DNA of 64,000 nt from Gordonia hongkongensis (GTDB lineage: Bacteria; Actinomycetota; Actinomycetes; Mycobacteriales; Mycobacteriaceae), in the NCBI RefSeq assembly GCF_023078355.1, contig NZ_CP095552.1, positions 1,612,001 through 1,676,000 on the forward strand. The letters run 5' to 3'. The translations under genes and the position numbers were made by a program. Of the stretch, positions 10,964 to 20,449 are shown in pieces (within the stretch, counting starts at the first letter, position 1; every line of letters begins with the position of its first letter). The notes beneath the pieces were generated by a model that was not told where the DNA came from, searched no databases, and worked only from the letters and a program-made list of their open reading frames with translations.

Positions 10964-12163
10964 TTACAGGCCGAGATCCTTGGCGATGATCGTCTTCATG
11001 ACCTCGCTGGTGCCGCCGTAGATCCGCGTGACGCGGGTGTCGGCGTAGAGCCGGGCGATGGGGTACTCCAGGACATAGCCGTACCCACCGTGCAACTGCA
11101 GGCACTTGTCGATGACCTTGCCGGCGGTCTCGGTGGCGAACAGTTTCGCGCGGGCCGCATCGGGGACGGTGAGCTCACCCTCGTTGTGGAGTTCGAGTGC
11201 GCGGTCGACGAACTGCCGGATGGCCTCGACCTCGGCGGAGCACTCGGCGAGGACGAACTTGGTGTTCTGGAACGCCGCAACGGGTTTGCCGAAGACGTCG
11301 CGCTCCTTGGTGTAGGCGATCGCGTGCTGAACGGCCGCGGCGGCGGTGGCCGACGCCCCGATGGCGATGGTGAGTCGTTCCTGCGCGAGATTGTGCGCCA
11401 GGTACGAGAAGCCGGCACCCTCCTCGCCGAGCCGGTCCTCGACCGGCACCTTGACCGAGCTGAACGAGAGCTCGGCGGTGTCGGAGGCCTTGAGGCCGAT
11501 CTTCTCGATCTTGCGTCCGACGGCGAAACCCTCCGACGAGGTGTCGACCACCAGGATCGACAGGCCCGCACGACGATTCGACTCGTCGAACGGTGCGGTC
11601 CGGGCGACGACCAGGATGCGGTCGGCCAAGGCGCCGCCGGTGATGAACGTCTTCGCGCCGTCGAGTACGTAGTGCGACCCGTCCTCGGACAGCTTGGCGG
11701 TGGTCGAGATGTTGGCGAGGTCCGACCCGGTGCCGGGTTCGGTCATGGCGATCGCGAACATGAGTTCGCCGGAACAGAATCCGGGCAACCACCGCTGCTT
11801 CTGCTCGTCGGTGGCGTACTCGACGAGGTAGGGGAGGATCAGGTTCGAGTGCACCGAGTAACTGCCGAAGGTGACACCGGCCGCCGATGTCTCCTCCGCG
11901 ATCACCATCGAATAGGTGAAGTCCGAGACGCCACCGCCCCCGAACTCTTCGGGTGCCTCGATGCCCAGGACGCCGAGTTCGCCCAGCCTGTTGTAGAACT
12001 CGCGCGGCGGATGGCCCTGCTTCTCCCAATCGTGGTACACCGGCGCGACCTCTTTGGCGATGAAGTCACGGATGGTCTTGCGGAAGGGCTCATGGTCCTC
12101 GGTGAAGATGCGACGCTGCATTGGTCCCTCGAAACTGTTGTGGGCGGACGGGTCTGACGACAT
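10964..12163 (-). CDS. Acyl-CoA dehydrogenase
   Basis: This 399-residue FAD flavoprotein performs the alpha-beta oxidation of an acyl-CoA. The N-terminal helical domain precedes AMTEPGTGSDLANI (FAD-contacting loop) and the middle beta-domain. The C-terminal LHGGYGYVLEYP and YGGTSEVMK include the Glu expected as catalytic base. ATG 12163 has GAGG 3 nt upstream, which is rather short. ATG 12121 (MQRRIFTEDHE) has a better-spaced GAGGG and is a credible alternative start. It follows another acyl-CoA dehydrogenase by 13 bp in the same operon, so the pair may act on related acyl chains or form one heteromer. Confidence 0.9.
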   Translation of the reverse strand: MSSDPSAHNSFEGPMQRRIFTEDHEPFRKTIRDFIAKEVAPVYHDWEKQGHPPREFYNRLGELGVLGIEAPEEFGGGGVSDFTYSMVIAEETSAAGVTFGSYSVHSNLILPYLVEYATDEQKQRWLPGFCSGELMFAIAMTEPGTGSDLANISTTAKLSEDGSHYVLDGAKTFITGGALADRILVVARTAPFDESNRRAGLSILVVDTSSEGFAVGRKIEKIGLKASDTAELSFSSVKVPVEDRLGEEGAGFSYLAHNLAQERLTIAIGASATAAAAVQHAIAYTKERDVFGKPVAAFQNTKFVLAECSAEVEAIRQFVDRALELHNEGELTVPDAARAKLFATETAGKVIDKCLQLHGGYGYVLEYPIARLYADTRVTRIYGGTSEVMKTIIAKDLGL

Positions 12164-12176
12164 TCACCTCAAGTGG

Positions 12177-13373
12177 TCATCGCTCCTGATATTCGCGTAG
12201 GAGCCCCTTGGAGATGATCTGTTTCTGGATCTCGCTGGTGCCCTCGCCGATCAGCAGGAAGGGCGCGTCGCGCATGAGGCGCTCGATCTCGAATTCCTTC
12301 GAGTAGCCGTAACCGCCGTGGATGCGGAAGCTGGCCTGGGTGACCTCGGCGCAGTACTCACTGCACAGGTACTTGGCCATCCCGGCGGCGACGTCGTTGC
12401 GCTCGCCGGAGTCTTTCAGTCGTGCCGCATTGACCATCATCAGGTGTGCCGCCTCGACCTTCGTCGCCATCTCGGTTAGCGAGAACGCAACGGCCTGGTG
12501 CTCGGCGATGGGTTTGCCGAAGGTGGACCGCTGCTGCGCGTACTTCACCGCGAGTTCGAAGGCGCGCTGGGCGATTCCGCAGGCGCGGGCCGACACGTTG
12601 ACGCGCCCGACCTCGACGCCGTCCATCATGTGCGCGAAGCCGCGGCCCGGTTCGCCCCCGAGGATGTCGGTGGCGGGCGCGCGGTAACCGTCGAAGATCA
12701 GCTCGGTGGTGTCGATGCCCTTGTAGCCCATCTTGTCCAGCTTGCGCGGGATGGTCAGGCCTGGGAGTACCTCGCCGAAGCCGGCCGGCTTCTCCACCAG
12801 GAACGTCGTGAGGTTCTTGTGCGGCTTCTCGTTGCCCTCCTCGGTACGGACAAGAGCGGCAACGAGAGTCGACGACCCGCCGTTGGTCAGCCACATCTTC
12901 TGACCGTTGATGACGTATCCGTCGTCTCCGTCCCGCTTCGCGCTGGTCTTGATCGCCGCGACGTCGGACCCCAGTTCCGGTTCGGACATCGAGAACGCGC
13001 CGCGCACCTCGCCCGTCGCCATGCGGGGGAGGAAGCGCTGTTTCTGCTCGTCGGTCCCGTGCTGGCGGATCATGTACGCCACGATGAAATGGGTGTTGAT
13101 CACGCCCGACACGCTCATCCATCCACGTGCCAGTTCTTCAACGCACAACGCGTAGGTCAGCAGGGACTCGCCGAGTCCGCCGTACTCCTCGGGGATCATC
13201 AGGCCGAACAGGCCCATCTCGGCCATGCCGTCGACGATGGCCTGCGGATACTCGTCGGCGTGCTCGAGTTCCTGTGCGGTGGGGATGATCTGCTTGTCGA
13301 CGAACGAACGGACGTTGGCCAGGATCTCCGTCTGGATCTCGGTGAGGCCCAGGGTCTGCGCGAGGCGGGTCAT
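12177..13373 (-). CDS. Acyl-CoA dehydrogenase
   Basis: The 398-residue protein has the family landmarks FSMSEPELGSDVAAI, QKMWLTNGG, and at the C-terminus IHGGYGYSKEFEIERLMRD followed by GEGTSEIQK, with the expected catalytic Glu. MTRLAQTLGL at 13373 is preferred over the longer open frame because GGAG lies about 9 nt before it and the upstream extension is Arg/Pro-rich. First gene of a two-gene dehydrogenase operon (the second starts 13 bp after its stop), divergent from the MFS transporter. It shares with that gene a control region containing several palindromes. Confidence 0.9.
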   Translation of the reverse strand: MTRLAQTLGLTEIQTEILANVRSFVDKQIIPTAQELEHADEYPQAIVDGMAEMGLFGLMIPEEYGGLGESLLTYALCVEELARGWMSVSGVINTHFIVAYMIRQHGTDEQKQRFLPRMATGEVRGAFSMSEPELGSDVAAIKTSAKRDGDDGYVINGQKMWLTNGGSSTLVAALVRTEEGNEKPHKNLTTFLVEKPAGFGEVLPGLTIPRKLDKMGYKGIDTTELIFDGYRAPATDILGGEPGRGFAHMMDGVEVGRVNVSARACGIAQRAFELAVKYAQQRSTFGKPIAEHQAVAFSLTEMATKVEAAHLMMVNAARLKDSGERNDVAAGMAKYLCSEYCAEVTQASFRIHGGYGYSKEFEIERLMRDAPFLLIGEGTSEIQKQIISKGLLREYQER

Positions 13374-13737
13374 GGTGGCTGGTCTCCGAAGTCGGTCGGG
13401 GTGCGCTCGCACCGTCGGGCGGACGTGGTGCGCGACCGGCACGCGTCCGTCTCACAGCATGCCCGGCGGCGGCCCGGCGAAGTAGTCGCGGTGAACTAAG
13501 GGAGCGATAGCGCGAGCCAATGGCTCTCGGCCACCGGCGCCTATCGGTCCGATAGCCATCGCCGATGACCCCGCTCGCAACTCCGTGTCCTCGACACATA
13601 GGCAGCGACAGTCAGGTCGTTCGCCGAGCGAACGTTGTCACATGGGTTCGACCCTGGTTTGAATCGGAACGGATGTGAGCCATAACACTGACGGAGCGCA
13701 TCGCAACCCAGATCACTCGGCTGGAAGAGGTAATGCC
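13374..13737. promoter_or_regulatory. Divergent control region with three operator-like palindromes
   Basis: This 364-bp gene-free stretch lies between the acyl-CoA dehydrogenase operon and the MFS gene. Three short perfect palindromes stand out. They are GAGCC-AAT-GGCTC at 13514–13526, CTATCGG-T-CCGATAG at 13541–13555, and CGTTCG-CCGAG-CGAACG at 13618–13634. Their size fits dimeric regulators (TetR, GntR or MarR type). Neither promoter can be assigned confidently; no consensus -35/-10 pair is clear. Confidence 0.55.
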
Positions 13738-15162
13738 ATGACGGTCTCCACCGCCTCCGGATCAGGAGCCGGCGACAAGCCCGGGTCAGCGGCGCGCACG
13801 GGACCCGCTGGTCCCGCCCACACCGTCGACTTCGAAGCGGCCCAGACGCCGCGAGGTCTCGGCCCACGCGGCGAATCACGCGCGGGCGCCTGGGGTCTCA
13901 CGGCTCTGCTGGTCAGCCTCTACGTCATCAACTACGCCGACAAGGCAGTGCTGGGCATCATCGCGCAACCGCTCCGCGAGGAGCTGGGCCTGAGCTCCTC
14001 GCAGATCGGTCTCGTCGGCAGCCTGTTCTTCCTGACGTTCACGATCGGCGGATTCTTCGCGGGACTGCTCAACCGCTGGATGACCCTGCGCTGGTCGCTG
14101 GTCCTGCTGGCCCTGTGCTGGGCCGCGGCCATGCTCCCCATGGTGGTGGTGGCGTCGTTCGCGGTCCTCGTCCTCAGCCGGCTGTTCCTCGGTCTCGCCG
14201 AAGGTCCGAGTTCGGCGCTCCTGCACACGGCGGCCTACTCCTGGCATCCGCCGGCCCGGCGCGCCTTGCCCGGTGCCCTCCTCGCCGGTGCCGCGTCGAT
14301 CTCGAAGATCGCGATCGCTCCGCTGCTCGCCGTGATCACAGTGAGCTTCGGGTGGCGCTGGGCACTGATCTCCCTTGCCGCCGGTGGCCTCGTCTGGTGT
14401 GTCGTCTGGCTGTCGACCTGGCGCAACGGCCCGTACATCGCGAGTGGGAAGACGTCGAAGGACGCGCCGACCGCGAGTGCCGGCGCCGAACCCGCGACGC
14501 CGTGGATCTCGATCTTCCGCTCACGCACGTTCGTCACCGGCGCGCTCGTCGTGATGAGCGTTTATGCGCTGGTCAGTGTCGTGCTCACGTGGTTGCCGTC
14601 GTACTTCGAAGAGGGGCTGGGGTACAGCCGCCTGCAGTCCGGGTCGATGTTCGCGTTCCCCTCGATCGTCGGCCTGGTCCTGATGGTGCTGAGTTCGATC
14701 ACGAGTGACCGGATGATCTCGAAAGGGGCGACCTCGCGGATGCTGCGCATCGTCGTGCCGTCGGTCGGGGTTCTCGTCTCCGGCGTCCTGCTGTTCCTGC
14801 TGCCCTCGGTTGGCACACCGATCGTCGCGGTCGCGATCCTGTCGATCGGTTATGGCTTCGCGGCCACGGTGTTCCCGCTGTTCAACGCGGCCGTCGCCGA
14901 GATCTGCCCGCCCCGGCAGACCGCCGGAACGCTAGGTGTCTTCCTGGCGATCATGGCGATCGGCGGTCTCGTCGCGCCGTACGCGACGGGTGTCATCGTC
15001 GACGCGGCCGCCACGCCGGCCGAGGGTTACGCCACCGCGTTCCAGGTGCTCGGAATCGTCGCCGCGGTGTGCGCGGTGCTCGCGCTGGTCTTCGCCGATC
15101 CCGAGCGCGATCGTGCTCGGTTGCGTCCGCACGCGCCGACCGTCGAAGGCGCCACCTCGTGA
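13738..15162 (+). CDS. MFS transporter
   Basis: This is a 474-residue integral membrane protein with about 12 predicted transmembrane helices after a hydrophilic, Ala/Gly-rich N-terminal tail of about 55 residues. NYADKAVLGIIAQPLREEL and the loop region after GFFAGLLNRWMTLRW fit the MFS signature between helices 2 and 3. It probably imports an organic acid that feeds the neighbouring beta-oxidation genes; this is inferred from position only. GAAGAGG sits 8–9 nt before ATG 13738. It is divergent from two acyl-CoA dehydrogenase genes. Confidence 0.87.
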   Translation: MTVSTASGSGAGDKPGSAARTGPAGPAHTVDFEAAQTPRGLGPRGESRAGAWGLTALLVSLYVINYADKAVLGIIAQPLREELGLSSSQIGLVGSLFFLTFTIGGFFAGLLNRWMTLRWSLVLLALCWAAAMLPMVVVASFAVLVLSRLFLGLAEGPSSALLHTAAYSWHPPARRALPGALLAGAASISKIAIAPLLAVITVSFGWRWALISLAAGGLVWCVVWLSTWRNGPYIASGKTSKDAPTASAGAEPATPWISIFRSRTFVTGALVVMSVYALVSVVLTWLPSYFEEGLGYSRLQSGSMFAFPSIVGLVLMVLSSITSDRMISKGATSRMLRIVVPSVGVLVSGVLLFLLPSVGTPIVAVAILSIGYGFAATVFPLFNAAVAEICPPRQTAGTLGVFLAIMAIGGLVAPYATGVIVDAAATPAEGYATAFQVLGIVAAVCAVLALVFADPERDRARLRPHAPTVEGATS

Positions 15163-15323
15163 CTTGCGCGTCCCATAGGTAGGGCCTCATCGACTGTGAG
15201 TGTGAATCGACTTGTCTGCCAAGCGCCCCGGTGGTCGGCTCGTCACAGCGGGCGATCGGCGTCCGCCGGCGTGGTGCACGTCGGACACAACTTCATCCCT
15301 TGCCCTGACATCGAGGAGTCCCC

Positions 15324-16457
15324 ATGCGTGATGCAGTGATCGTCGACGCGGTCCGCGCGCCCATCGGCCGCCGCCGCGGCGCCCTGTCCGGTATCCATCC
15401 CGCCGACCTGTCCGCCCACGTACTGGAGGCGCTCGTCGAGCGGACCGGCATCGATCCGGCCGTCGTCGACGACGTCGTCTGGGGATGTGTCAGCCAAGCC
15501 GCCGAGCAGGCGGGCAATGTCGCGCGGACGGCCGTGCTCGCCGCCGGCTGGCCCGAGAGCGTCCCCGGAACCACCGTGACGCGCGCCTGCGGGTCCAGCC
15601 AGCAGGCGGTCAGCATGGCGGCCGCGGCGGTGGTGTCCGGCCAGCAGGATGTCGTGATAGCCGGCGGGGTCGAGTCGATGAGTCGTGTCCCGATGGGCAG
15701 CGCCGCACCGAATGGCGAGCATCAGCCGCCCACGGTCCTCGACCGTTACGGCGTCGACAAGTTCAGCCAGGGGATCGGCGCCGAGATGGTCGCCGCGAAA
15801 TGGGGATTGGACCGCACCCGCCTCGACGGGTACTCGCTGCGCTCGCACGAACTCGCTGCGCAGGCGGCCGACCGTGGTGCGTTCGACGCCCAGTTGGCGC
15901 CGATCCCGGGGGTGCTCGAGGGTGACGAGGGCATCCGCCGCGGTGGGACGCTCGAATCGCTCGCCAAGCTCAAGCCGGCCTTCAGCGAGGACGGCGTGAT
16001 CCACGCCGGCAACTCCTCGCAGATCTCCGACGGGTCGGGTGCCCTGCTGATCATGGCCGGCGAGACCGCGAAGTCGCACAGTCTCACGCCGATCGCCCGC
16101 ATCCACACCGCGGTCGTCGCCGCCGATGACCCGGTGATCATGCTGACCGGACCGATCCCGGCCACGGCCAAGGCGCTCAAGCGATCCGGGCTGTCGATCG
16201 ACGACATCGGGGCTTTCGAGATCAACGAGGCGTTCGCCCCGGTTCCGCTGGCCTGGCAGGCCGAGACGGGTGCCGACATCGAGCGGCTCAACCCGCTCGG
16301 CGGAGCGATCGCCGTCGGCCACCCGCTCGGCGGTTCAGGCGCCATCCTCATGACTCGGCTTGTCCATCACATGCGTGACAACGGCATTCGCTACGGACTG
16401 CAGTCGATGTGCGAAGCCGGTGGCATGGCCAACACCACCATCCTCGAACTGCTCTGA
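15324..16457 (+). CDS. Thiolase (acetyl-CoA acyltransferase)
   Basis: This 377-residue thiolase has the full catalytic set. TRACGSSQQA contains the nucleophile Cys, NEAFAPV the structural Asn/Glu, GHPLGGSGA the His, and SMCEAGGMAN the second Cys. It carries out CoA-dependent cleavage of a 3-ketoacyl-CoA (or the reverse condensation). A GAGGAG ribosome site lies 6–7 nt before ATG 15324. It is followed at 283 bp by an SDR and an acyl-CoA ligase on the same strand; a long palindromic repeat sits in that gap. Confidence 0.92.
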   Translation: MRDAVIVDAVRAPIGRRRGALSGIHPADLSAHVLEALVERTGIDPAVVDDVVWGCVSQAAEQAGNVARTAVLAAGWPESVPGTTVTRACGSSQQAVSMAAAAVVSGQQDVVIAGGVESMSRVPMGSAAPNGEHQPPTVLDRYGVDKFSQGIGAEMVAAKWGLDRTRLDGYSLRSHELAAQAADRGAFDAQLAPIPGVLEGDEGIRRGGTLESLAKLKPAFSEDGVIHAGNSSQISDGSGALLIMAGETAKSHSLTPIARIHTAVVAADDPVIMLTGPIPATAKALKRSGLSIDDIGAFEINEAFAPVPLAWQAETGADIERLNPLGGAIAVGHPLGGSGAILMTRLVHHMRDNGIRYGLQSMCEAGGMANTTILELL

Positions 16458-16546
16458 CCGCGTTCCCTCCGCCCCCTGGTTCGAGAGAAGAGCAGAAGCC
16501 CTGGACCCCTGCTCCCGGACATGCGAACGAGCGCAGGCGGCCCTCT

Positions 16547-16649
16547 CTGCTCCCTGAGGTGCGAGCGAAGCGAGCCTCGAAGGGCGACGTGAGATGCTCA
16601 CCCGCCCTTCGTGGCTCGTCGCTATCGCTCCTCGCACCTCAGGGAGCAG
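16547..16649. repeat. Long palindromic intergenic element, copy A (~103 bp)
   Basis: The outer arms CTGCTCCCTGAGGTGCGAG (16547–16565) and CTCGCACCTCAGGGAGCAG (16631–16649) are perfect 19-bp complements. The interior is also palindromic (GAGCCTCGAAGGGCG against CGCCCTTCGTGGCTCG) and the centre holds GTGAG-ATG-CTCAC. The whole element could extrude as one long cruciform or fold as an RNA hairpin. A partial half-site (GCTCCTCAGGGAT) follows near 16692. Related copies lie at 37221 and 40887. Confidence 0.9.
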
Positions 16650-16740
16650 GGGTTATGCGGCTATTTCGGATCAGGGGTTGGCCCCCGGGCTCGCTCCTCA
16701 GGGATCAGCAACGATCTCATACGAAAGGTATTGGTAAACA

Positions 16741-17505
16741 ATGGAACTAAGAGGACTGTCGGTCGCGATCACCGGCGGCGCATCCGGTCTCGGGCTCGCG
16801 ACTGCTCAGCGCGTCGTCGACGCCGGTGGCCTGGTCACCCTGATCGATCTGCCGACCTCGGACGGTCAGGCCGTGGCCGACGGACTCGGTGCCGCAGCGT
16901 CGTTCGCGGCCGCCGACATCACCGACCGCGAACAGTTCGCCGCCGCACTCGATGTCGCCGACGACCGAGGTGGCCTGCGCGGACTCGTGCACTGTGCCGG
17001 GGCGGGCCGGCGCATGCGCATCCTGGACAAGGAGGGCAAGGCGGGTTCGGTGGAGGACTTCGAGTTCGTCATCAAGCTCAACCTCGTCGGGTCGTTCCAT
17101 GCGCTCTCGCTCGGCGCGGAACGTATCGCGCGACAGGAGCCCGTCGACGGGGAGCGGGGCGCCATCATCATGACCGCGTCGGTCGCGGCGTACGAGGGAC
17201 AGATCGGCCAGATCAACTACTCGGCGTCGAAGGCGGGCATCGTCGGGATGACGCTGGTCGCCGCACGGGACCTGGCCAGCAAGCTCATCCGCGTCAACAC
17301 CATCGCGCCGGGCACGATGGACACGCCGTTGCTCGCCCGGCTGCGCGACGACGTGCGCGATGCGCTTGCCGCGAGCATTCCCAATCCGGCGCGGCTCGGT
17401 AGGCCGGAGGAGTTCGGTCAACTGGCCGCGTCGATCCTGGAGAACACCTATCTCAACGGCGAGACCATTCGCCTCGACGGGGCGATCCGGATGGCACCGC
17501 GGTAA
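16741..17505 (+). CDS. SDR dehydrogenase, 17beta-HSD10 / 3-hydroxyacyl-CoA type
   Basis: This is a 254-residue Rossmann-fold oxidoreductase. TGGASGLGLA is the nucleotide loop and VHCAGAG the central strand. The catalytic Ser lies in MTASVAAYEGQ, with Tyr and Lys in YSASK. The acidic residue after strand 2 (LIDLP) favours NAD(H). The C-terminal APGTMDTPLL and NPARLGRPEEFG resemble type-10 short-chain 3-hydroxyacyl-CoA dehydrogenases, which catalyse the third step of beta-oxidation. The context (thiolase upstream, acyl-CoA ligase 61 bp downstream) agrees. AAAGG lies about 11 nt before ATG 16741. Confidence 0.88.
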   Translation: MELRGLSVAITGGASGLGLATAQRVVDAGGLVTLIDLPTSDGQAVADGLGAAASFAAADITDREQFAAALDVADDRGGLRGLVHCAGAGRRMRILDKEGKAGSVEDFEFVIKLNLVGSFHALSLGAERIARQEPVDGERGAIIMTASVAAYEGQIGQINYSASKAGIVGMTLVAARDLASKLIRVNTIAPGTMDTPLLARLRDDVRDALAASIPNPARLGRPEEFGQLAASILENTYLNGETIRLDGAIRMAPR

Positions 17506-17566
17506 CCCGAATCCCGGCACGTCCGTTCTGCGTCCCCCACAACGCCTTTCGAGAGGATTCATCGCG

Positions 17567-19213
17567 ATGTCTGCCACGGCGCCCACCACTCTCAGCTATC
17601 CCGACGCCACGATGGCGGTGCTGCCCGCGAGTATGGCCGCCCTCTACGGCGAGCGCGCGGCCGTCGTCGACGGCGCGATGACGCTCACGTTCACCGAGCT
17701 CGACGTGCGCTCGGCCGCCGTGGCGTCGGCGTTGCGTGCGGCCGGAGTGAGCGATCGCGATGTGGTCCTGCTGTACTTGACCAACAGCGTCGAGTTCGTC
17801 GTCGCCTACTACGGATCACTCCGGGCCGGTGCAGCGGTGACCCTGGTCAATCCGTTGCAGCCCGTACCGGGTCTGCGACGTCAGATCGCGGAAACCGCTG
17901 CGGTGGTGGGTTTCACGCAGGTCGAGCAGTCCGCGCGTCTCCTGTCCGCCGCCGTCGGCACGGCGTTGACGACGGTGGTGACGGTGGACGGGACCGCGGA
18001 TGCGCCGGAGGGCATCGACACCGTCCCCCTCGCGGAGTTCGTCGTCGGGCACGAGGCGGCCCCGCCGGTCTCGACCACGAGCGACGACGTCGCGCACCTC
18101 GCCTTCACCGGCGGCACCACGGGTGTCTCGAAGGGCGTTCGGGTCCTGCACCGCAACGTGCTCGGCAACGTCACGCAGATGATCGCCTGGCGGGCAGGTC
18201 ATTCCGTGGCGGTGGGAACCGACGGTCTCCTGACCCTCACTCCCCGGTCGTCGGAGAACCCGGGGGTGGTCCCCGGGCATGCGGCGACGGTCGTCGTGTC
18301 CCCGCTGTTCCACGCGCACGCCCTCATCAACATGTCGTTTCTCCTGCTGTGCGGTGCCACGCACGTCTTCGCCGGCCGTTTCGAGCCCGGGCGGATGCTG
18401 GCTCTCATCGAGGCGCATCGGGCGTCGTATGTGACCGGGAGTCCCGCGATGTGGCATGCGCTCGCCGTGCACCCCGACGTCTCCACACGGGACCTGACCT
18501 CGGTGCGGGTGGTCTCCTCCGGCGCGGCGCCGATCGATCACGTGACCCTGGAGCAGCTCGAGAAGGCGTTCCCGGCAGCGGCGATCGTGGAGGGATACGG
18601 CCTCACCGAGGCGACGTGCCTGGTGTCGTCGGCGCCCCTGACGTCCGGGGGTCGATACCGGCTCGGGAGTGTGGGTCTGCCGACGTTCGACACCCAGATC
18701 GAGATCCGCGCCGTCGACGATCCGGCCGTGGTCCTCGCGCCGGGGGAGAAGGGACAGTTGTGGGTGCGCGGCCCGCAGGTCACCGACGGCTATCTCGATC
18801 ACCCTGAGAAGACGGCCGAGCAGTTCGTCGACGGGTGGCTCGACACCGGTGACATCGCCTACCGCGACGCCGACGGGTACCTCTACATCTGCGACCGTGC
18901 GAAGGACATGCTGATCTACAAGGGCTACAACGTGTATCCGCGCGAGCTCGAGGAGATCCTGGTGACGCATCCGGACGTCGGTGCGGCGGCGGTCGTCGCC
19001 CGGGAGGCGGGTGCGGTGGGGCAGGAGCCGGTGGCCTTTCTCGTCGCCCGGGACGGTCACGTCATCGACGCGGATGCGGTGTCGGACTTCGTCGCCGCGC
19101 AGGTGTTGCCCTACAAGAAGATCCGGGACGTGTACGTGGTCGACGAGCTGCCCACCTCGGCGGCCGGCAAGGTCCAGAAGGTGGCGTTGCGGGAGCGCCT
19201 GGCGAACGCCTGA
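17567..19213 (+). CDS. Acyl-CoA synthetase (AMP-dependent ligase)
   Basis: The 548-residue ANL-superfamily adenylating enzyme activates a carboxylic acid to its CoA thioester with ATP. Visible motifs are the P-loop-like AFTGGTTGVSKGV (A3), VEGYGLTEATC (A5), WLDTGDIAYRDADGYL (A7 with hinge) and the C-terminal LPTSAAGKVQK with the catalytic Lys (A10). The tail CDRAKDMLIYKGYNVYPRELEE is typical of 4-coumarate or medium-chain acyl ligases. GAGAGGA lies 9 nt before ATG 17567. It is last in the thiolase–SDR–ligase run and likely supplies the first step of the catabolic module; its acid substrate is unknown. Confidence 0.9.
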   Translation: MSATAPTTLSYPDATMAVLPASMAALYGERAAVVDGAMTLTFTELDVRSAAVASALRAAGVSDRDVVLLYLTNSVEFVVAYYGSLRAGAAVTLVNPLQPVPGLRRQIAETAAVVGFTQVEQSARLLSAAVGTALTTVVTVDGTADAPEGIDTVPLAEFVVGHEAAPPVSTTSDDVAHLAFTGGTTGVSKGVRVLHRNVLGNVTQMIAWRAGHSVAVGTDGLLTLTPRSSENPGVVPGHAATVVVSPLFHAHALINMSFLLLCGATHVFAGRFEPGRMLALIEAHRASYVTGSPAMWHALAVHPDVSTRDLTSVRVVSSGAAPIDHVTLEQLEKAFPAAAIVEGYGLTEATCLVSSAPLTSGGRYRLGSVGLPTFDTQIEIRAVDDPAVVLAPGEKGQLWVRGPQVTDGYLDHPEKTAEQFVDGWLDTGDIAYRDADGYLYICDRAKDMLIYKGYNVYPRELEEILVTHPDVGAAAVVAREAGAVGQEPVAFLVARDGHVIDADAVSDFVAAQVLPYKKIRDVYVVDELPTSAAGKVQKVALRERLANA

Positions 19214-19223
19214 CAGGGTCAGT

Positions 19224-19244
19224 GCCGGCGCCCGAGGCGCCGGC
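19224..19244. terminator. GC-rich hairpin between convergent genes
   Basis: GCCGGCGCC, loop CGA, then GGCGCCGGC: a perfect 9-bp stem in the 45-bp gap between the ligase (+) and the acyl-CoA dehydrogenase (-). It lacks a T-tract, as is usual for actinobacterial stem-loop terminators. Confidence 0.6.
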
Positions 19245-19258
19245 GCACGCGCGTGTGG

Positions 19259-20449
19259 TCAGCGCTGCGCGCGCTTGACCAGGTTGCGCCCGATGATGAG
19301 TCGCTGGATCTCGCTGGTGCCCTCGTACAGTCGGAGCAGCCGCACCTCGCGGTAGATGCGCTCCACCGGGACGTCGCGCATGTAGCCGCTGCCGCCGTGG
19401 ATCTGCACGGCGAGATCGGCGACCTTGCCGACCATCTCGGTGCAGAACAGCTTGGCGGCGGACGGGGCGATACGCCGATCGGTGTCGTCCACCCAGGCGC
19501 GGGCTGCCTCGCGCACCAGTGCGCGCCCGGCCATCACCCCGGACTGCTGGTCGGCGAGCATGGCCTGGACCAGTTGGAACTCGCCGATCGCCGTGCCGCC
19601 CTGGGTCGCGGTCGCGGCCCACGAGACCGACTCGTCGAGTGCGCGCTGTGCGGTGCCCACCGAGAGGGCCGCGATGTGCACCCGGCCACGGGCCAGACTC
19701 ATCATCGCGGCCTTGTAACCCACGTCCTCGCTGCCGCCGACCAGTGCCGACGCCGGCACCCGCACGCCGTCGAAGTGCACGTCGGCGGTCCAGGCGCCCT
19801 CCTGGCCCATCTTGCGGTCCTTGGCGCCGACGCTGAGTCCGGCGGCGTCGGCGGGGACGAGGAACACCGCGATGCCGGTGCCCGCCTCGTCGGCCGGGCG
19901 GGTACGTGCGAACACGACGAACAGATCGGCCAGCGGGGCGTTGGTGATGAACCGCTTCTCGCCCGTGATCACCCAGTCGTCACCGTCGCGGACGGCCTTC
20001 GTGCGCAGTCCGGCCGGATCGGACCCGGCCCCCGGTTCGGTCAGCGCGAACGAGGCGACCACCTCGCCGGACGCGATCTTCTCCAGCCACGCCGACTTCT
20101 GCTCATCGGTGCCGAAGTGGACGAGGACCTGGCCGGCGATGCCGTTGTTGGTGCCGAACATCGAGCGCAGCGCCAGGGAGGTGTACCCGAGCTCCATCGC
20201 GAGTTCGACGTCCTGGGTCAGATCGAGGCCGAGACCGCCCCACTCCTGCGGGATGGCGTAGCCGAAAAGGCCCATGCTCGTCGCCGTCTGGCGGATGTCG
20301 TCGGGGATGGCGTCGGTGTCGAGGATCTCCTGCTCCCGCGGGACCACCACCTCGCGGACGAACTCGCGCGTCGCGGCGAGGATGTCGACGAAGTCCTCGT
20401 CGCCCACCTCGGAGGAGGTCGTCCGCGCTGAATGCATCACTCCGGTCAT
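19259..20449 (-). CDS. Acyl-CoA dehydrogenase
   Basis: This 396-residue member has FALTEPGAGSDPAGL, GEKRFITNAPLAD, IHGGSGYMRDVPVERIYR and the late YEGTSEIQR containing the catalytic Glu. MTGVMHSART from ATG 20449 is selected because GAGAG lies nearby. ATG 20436 is also possible, and the longer open frame reaches into the promoter region of the divergent SDR. It is the third acyl-CoA dehydrogenase of the cluster and is transcribed alone, divergently from SDR–thiolase. Confidence 0.9.
   Translation of the reverse strand: MTGVMHSARTTSSEVGDEDFVDILAATREFVREVVVPREQEILDTDAIPDDIRQTATSMGLFGYAIPQEWGGLGLDLTQDVELAMELGYTSLALRSMFGTNNGIAGQVLVHFGTDEQKSAWLEKIASGEVVASFALTEPGAGSDPAGLRTKAVRDGDDWVITGEKRFITNAPLADLFVVFARTRPADEAGTGIAVFLVPADAAGLSVGAKDRKMGQEGAWTADVHFDGVRVPASALVGGSEDVGYKAAMMSLARGRVHIAALSVGTAQRALDESVSWAATATQGGTAIGEFQLVQAMLADQQSGVMAGRALVREAARAWVDDTDRRIAPSAAKLFCTEMVGKVADLAVQIHGGSGYMRDVPVERIYREVRLLRLYEGTSEIQRLIIGRNLVKRAQR

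Noticed and set aside
10310-12157. A 615-codon plus-strand frame downstream of the AbiEi/DUF559 remnant
   Set aside because: Only its first part continues the broken gene. After about 10887 it reads antisense through the acyl-CoA dehydrogenase.
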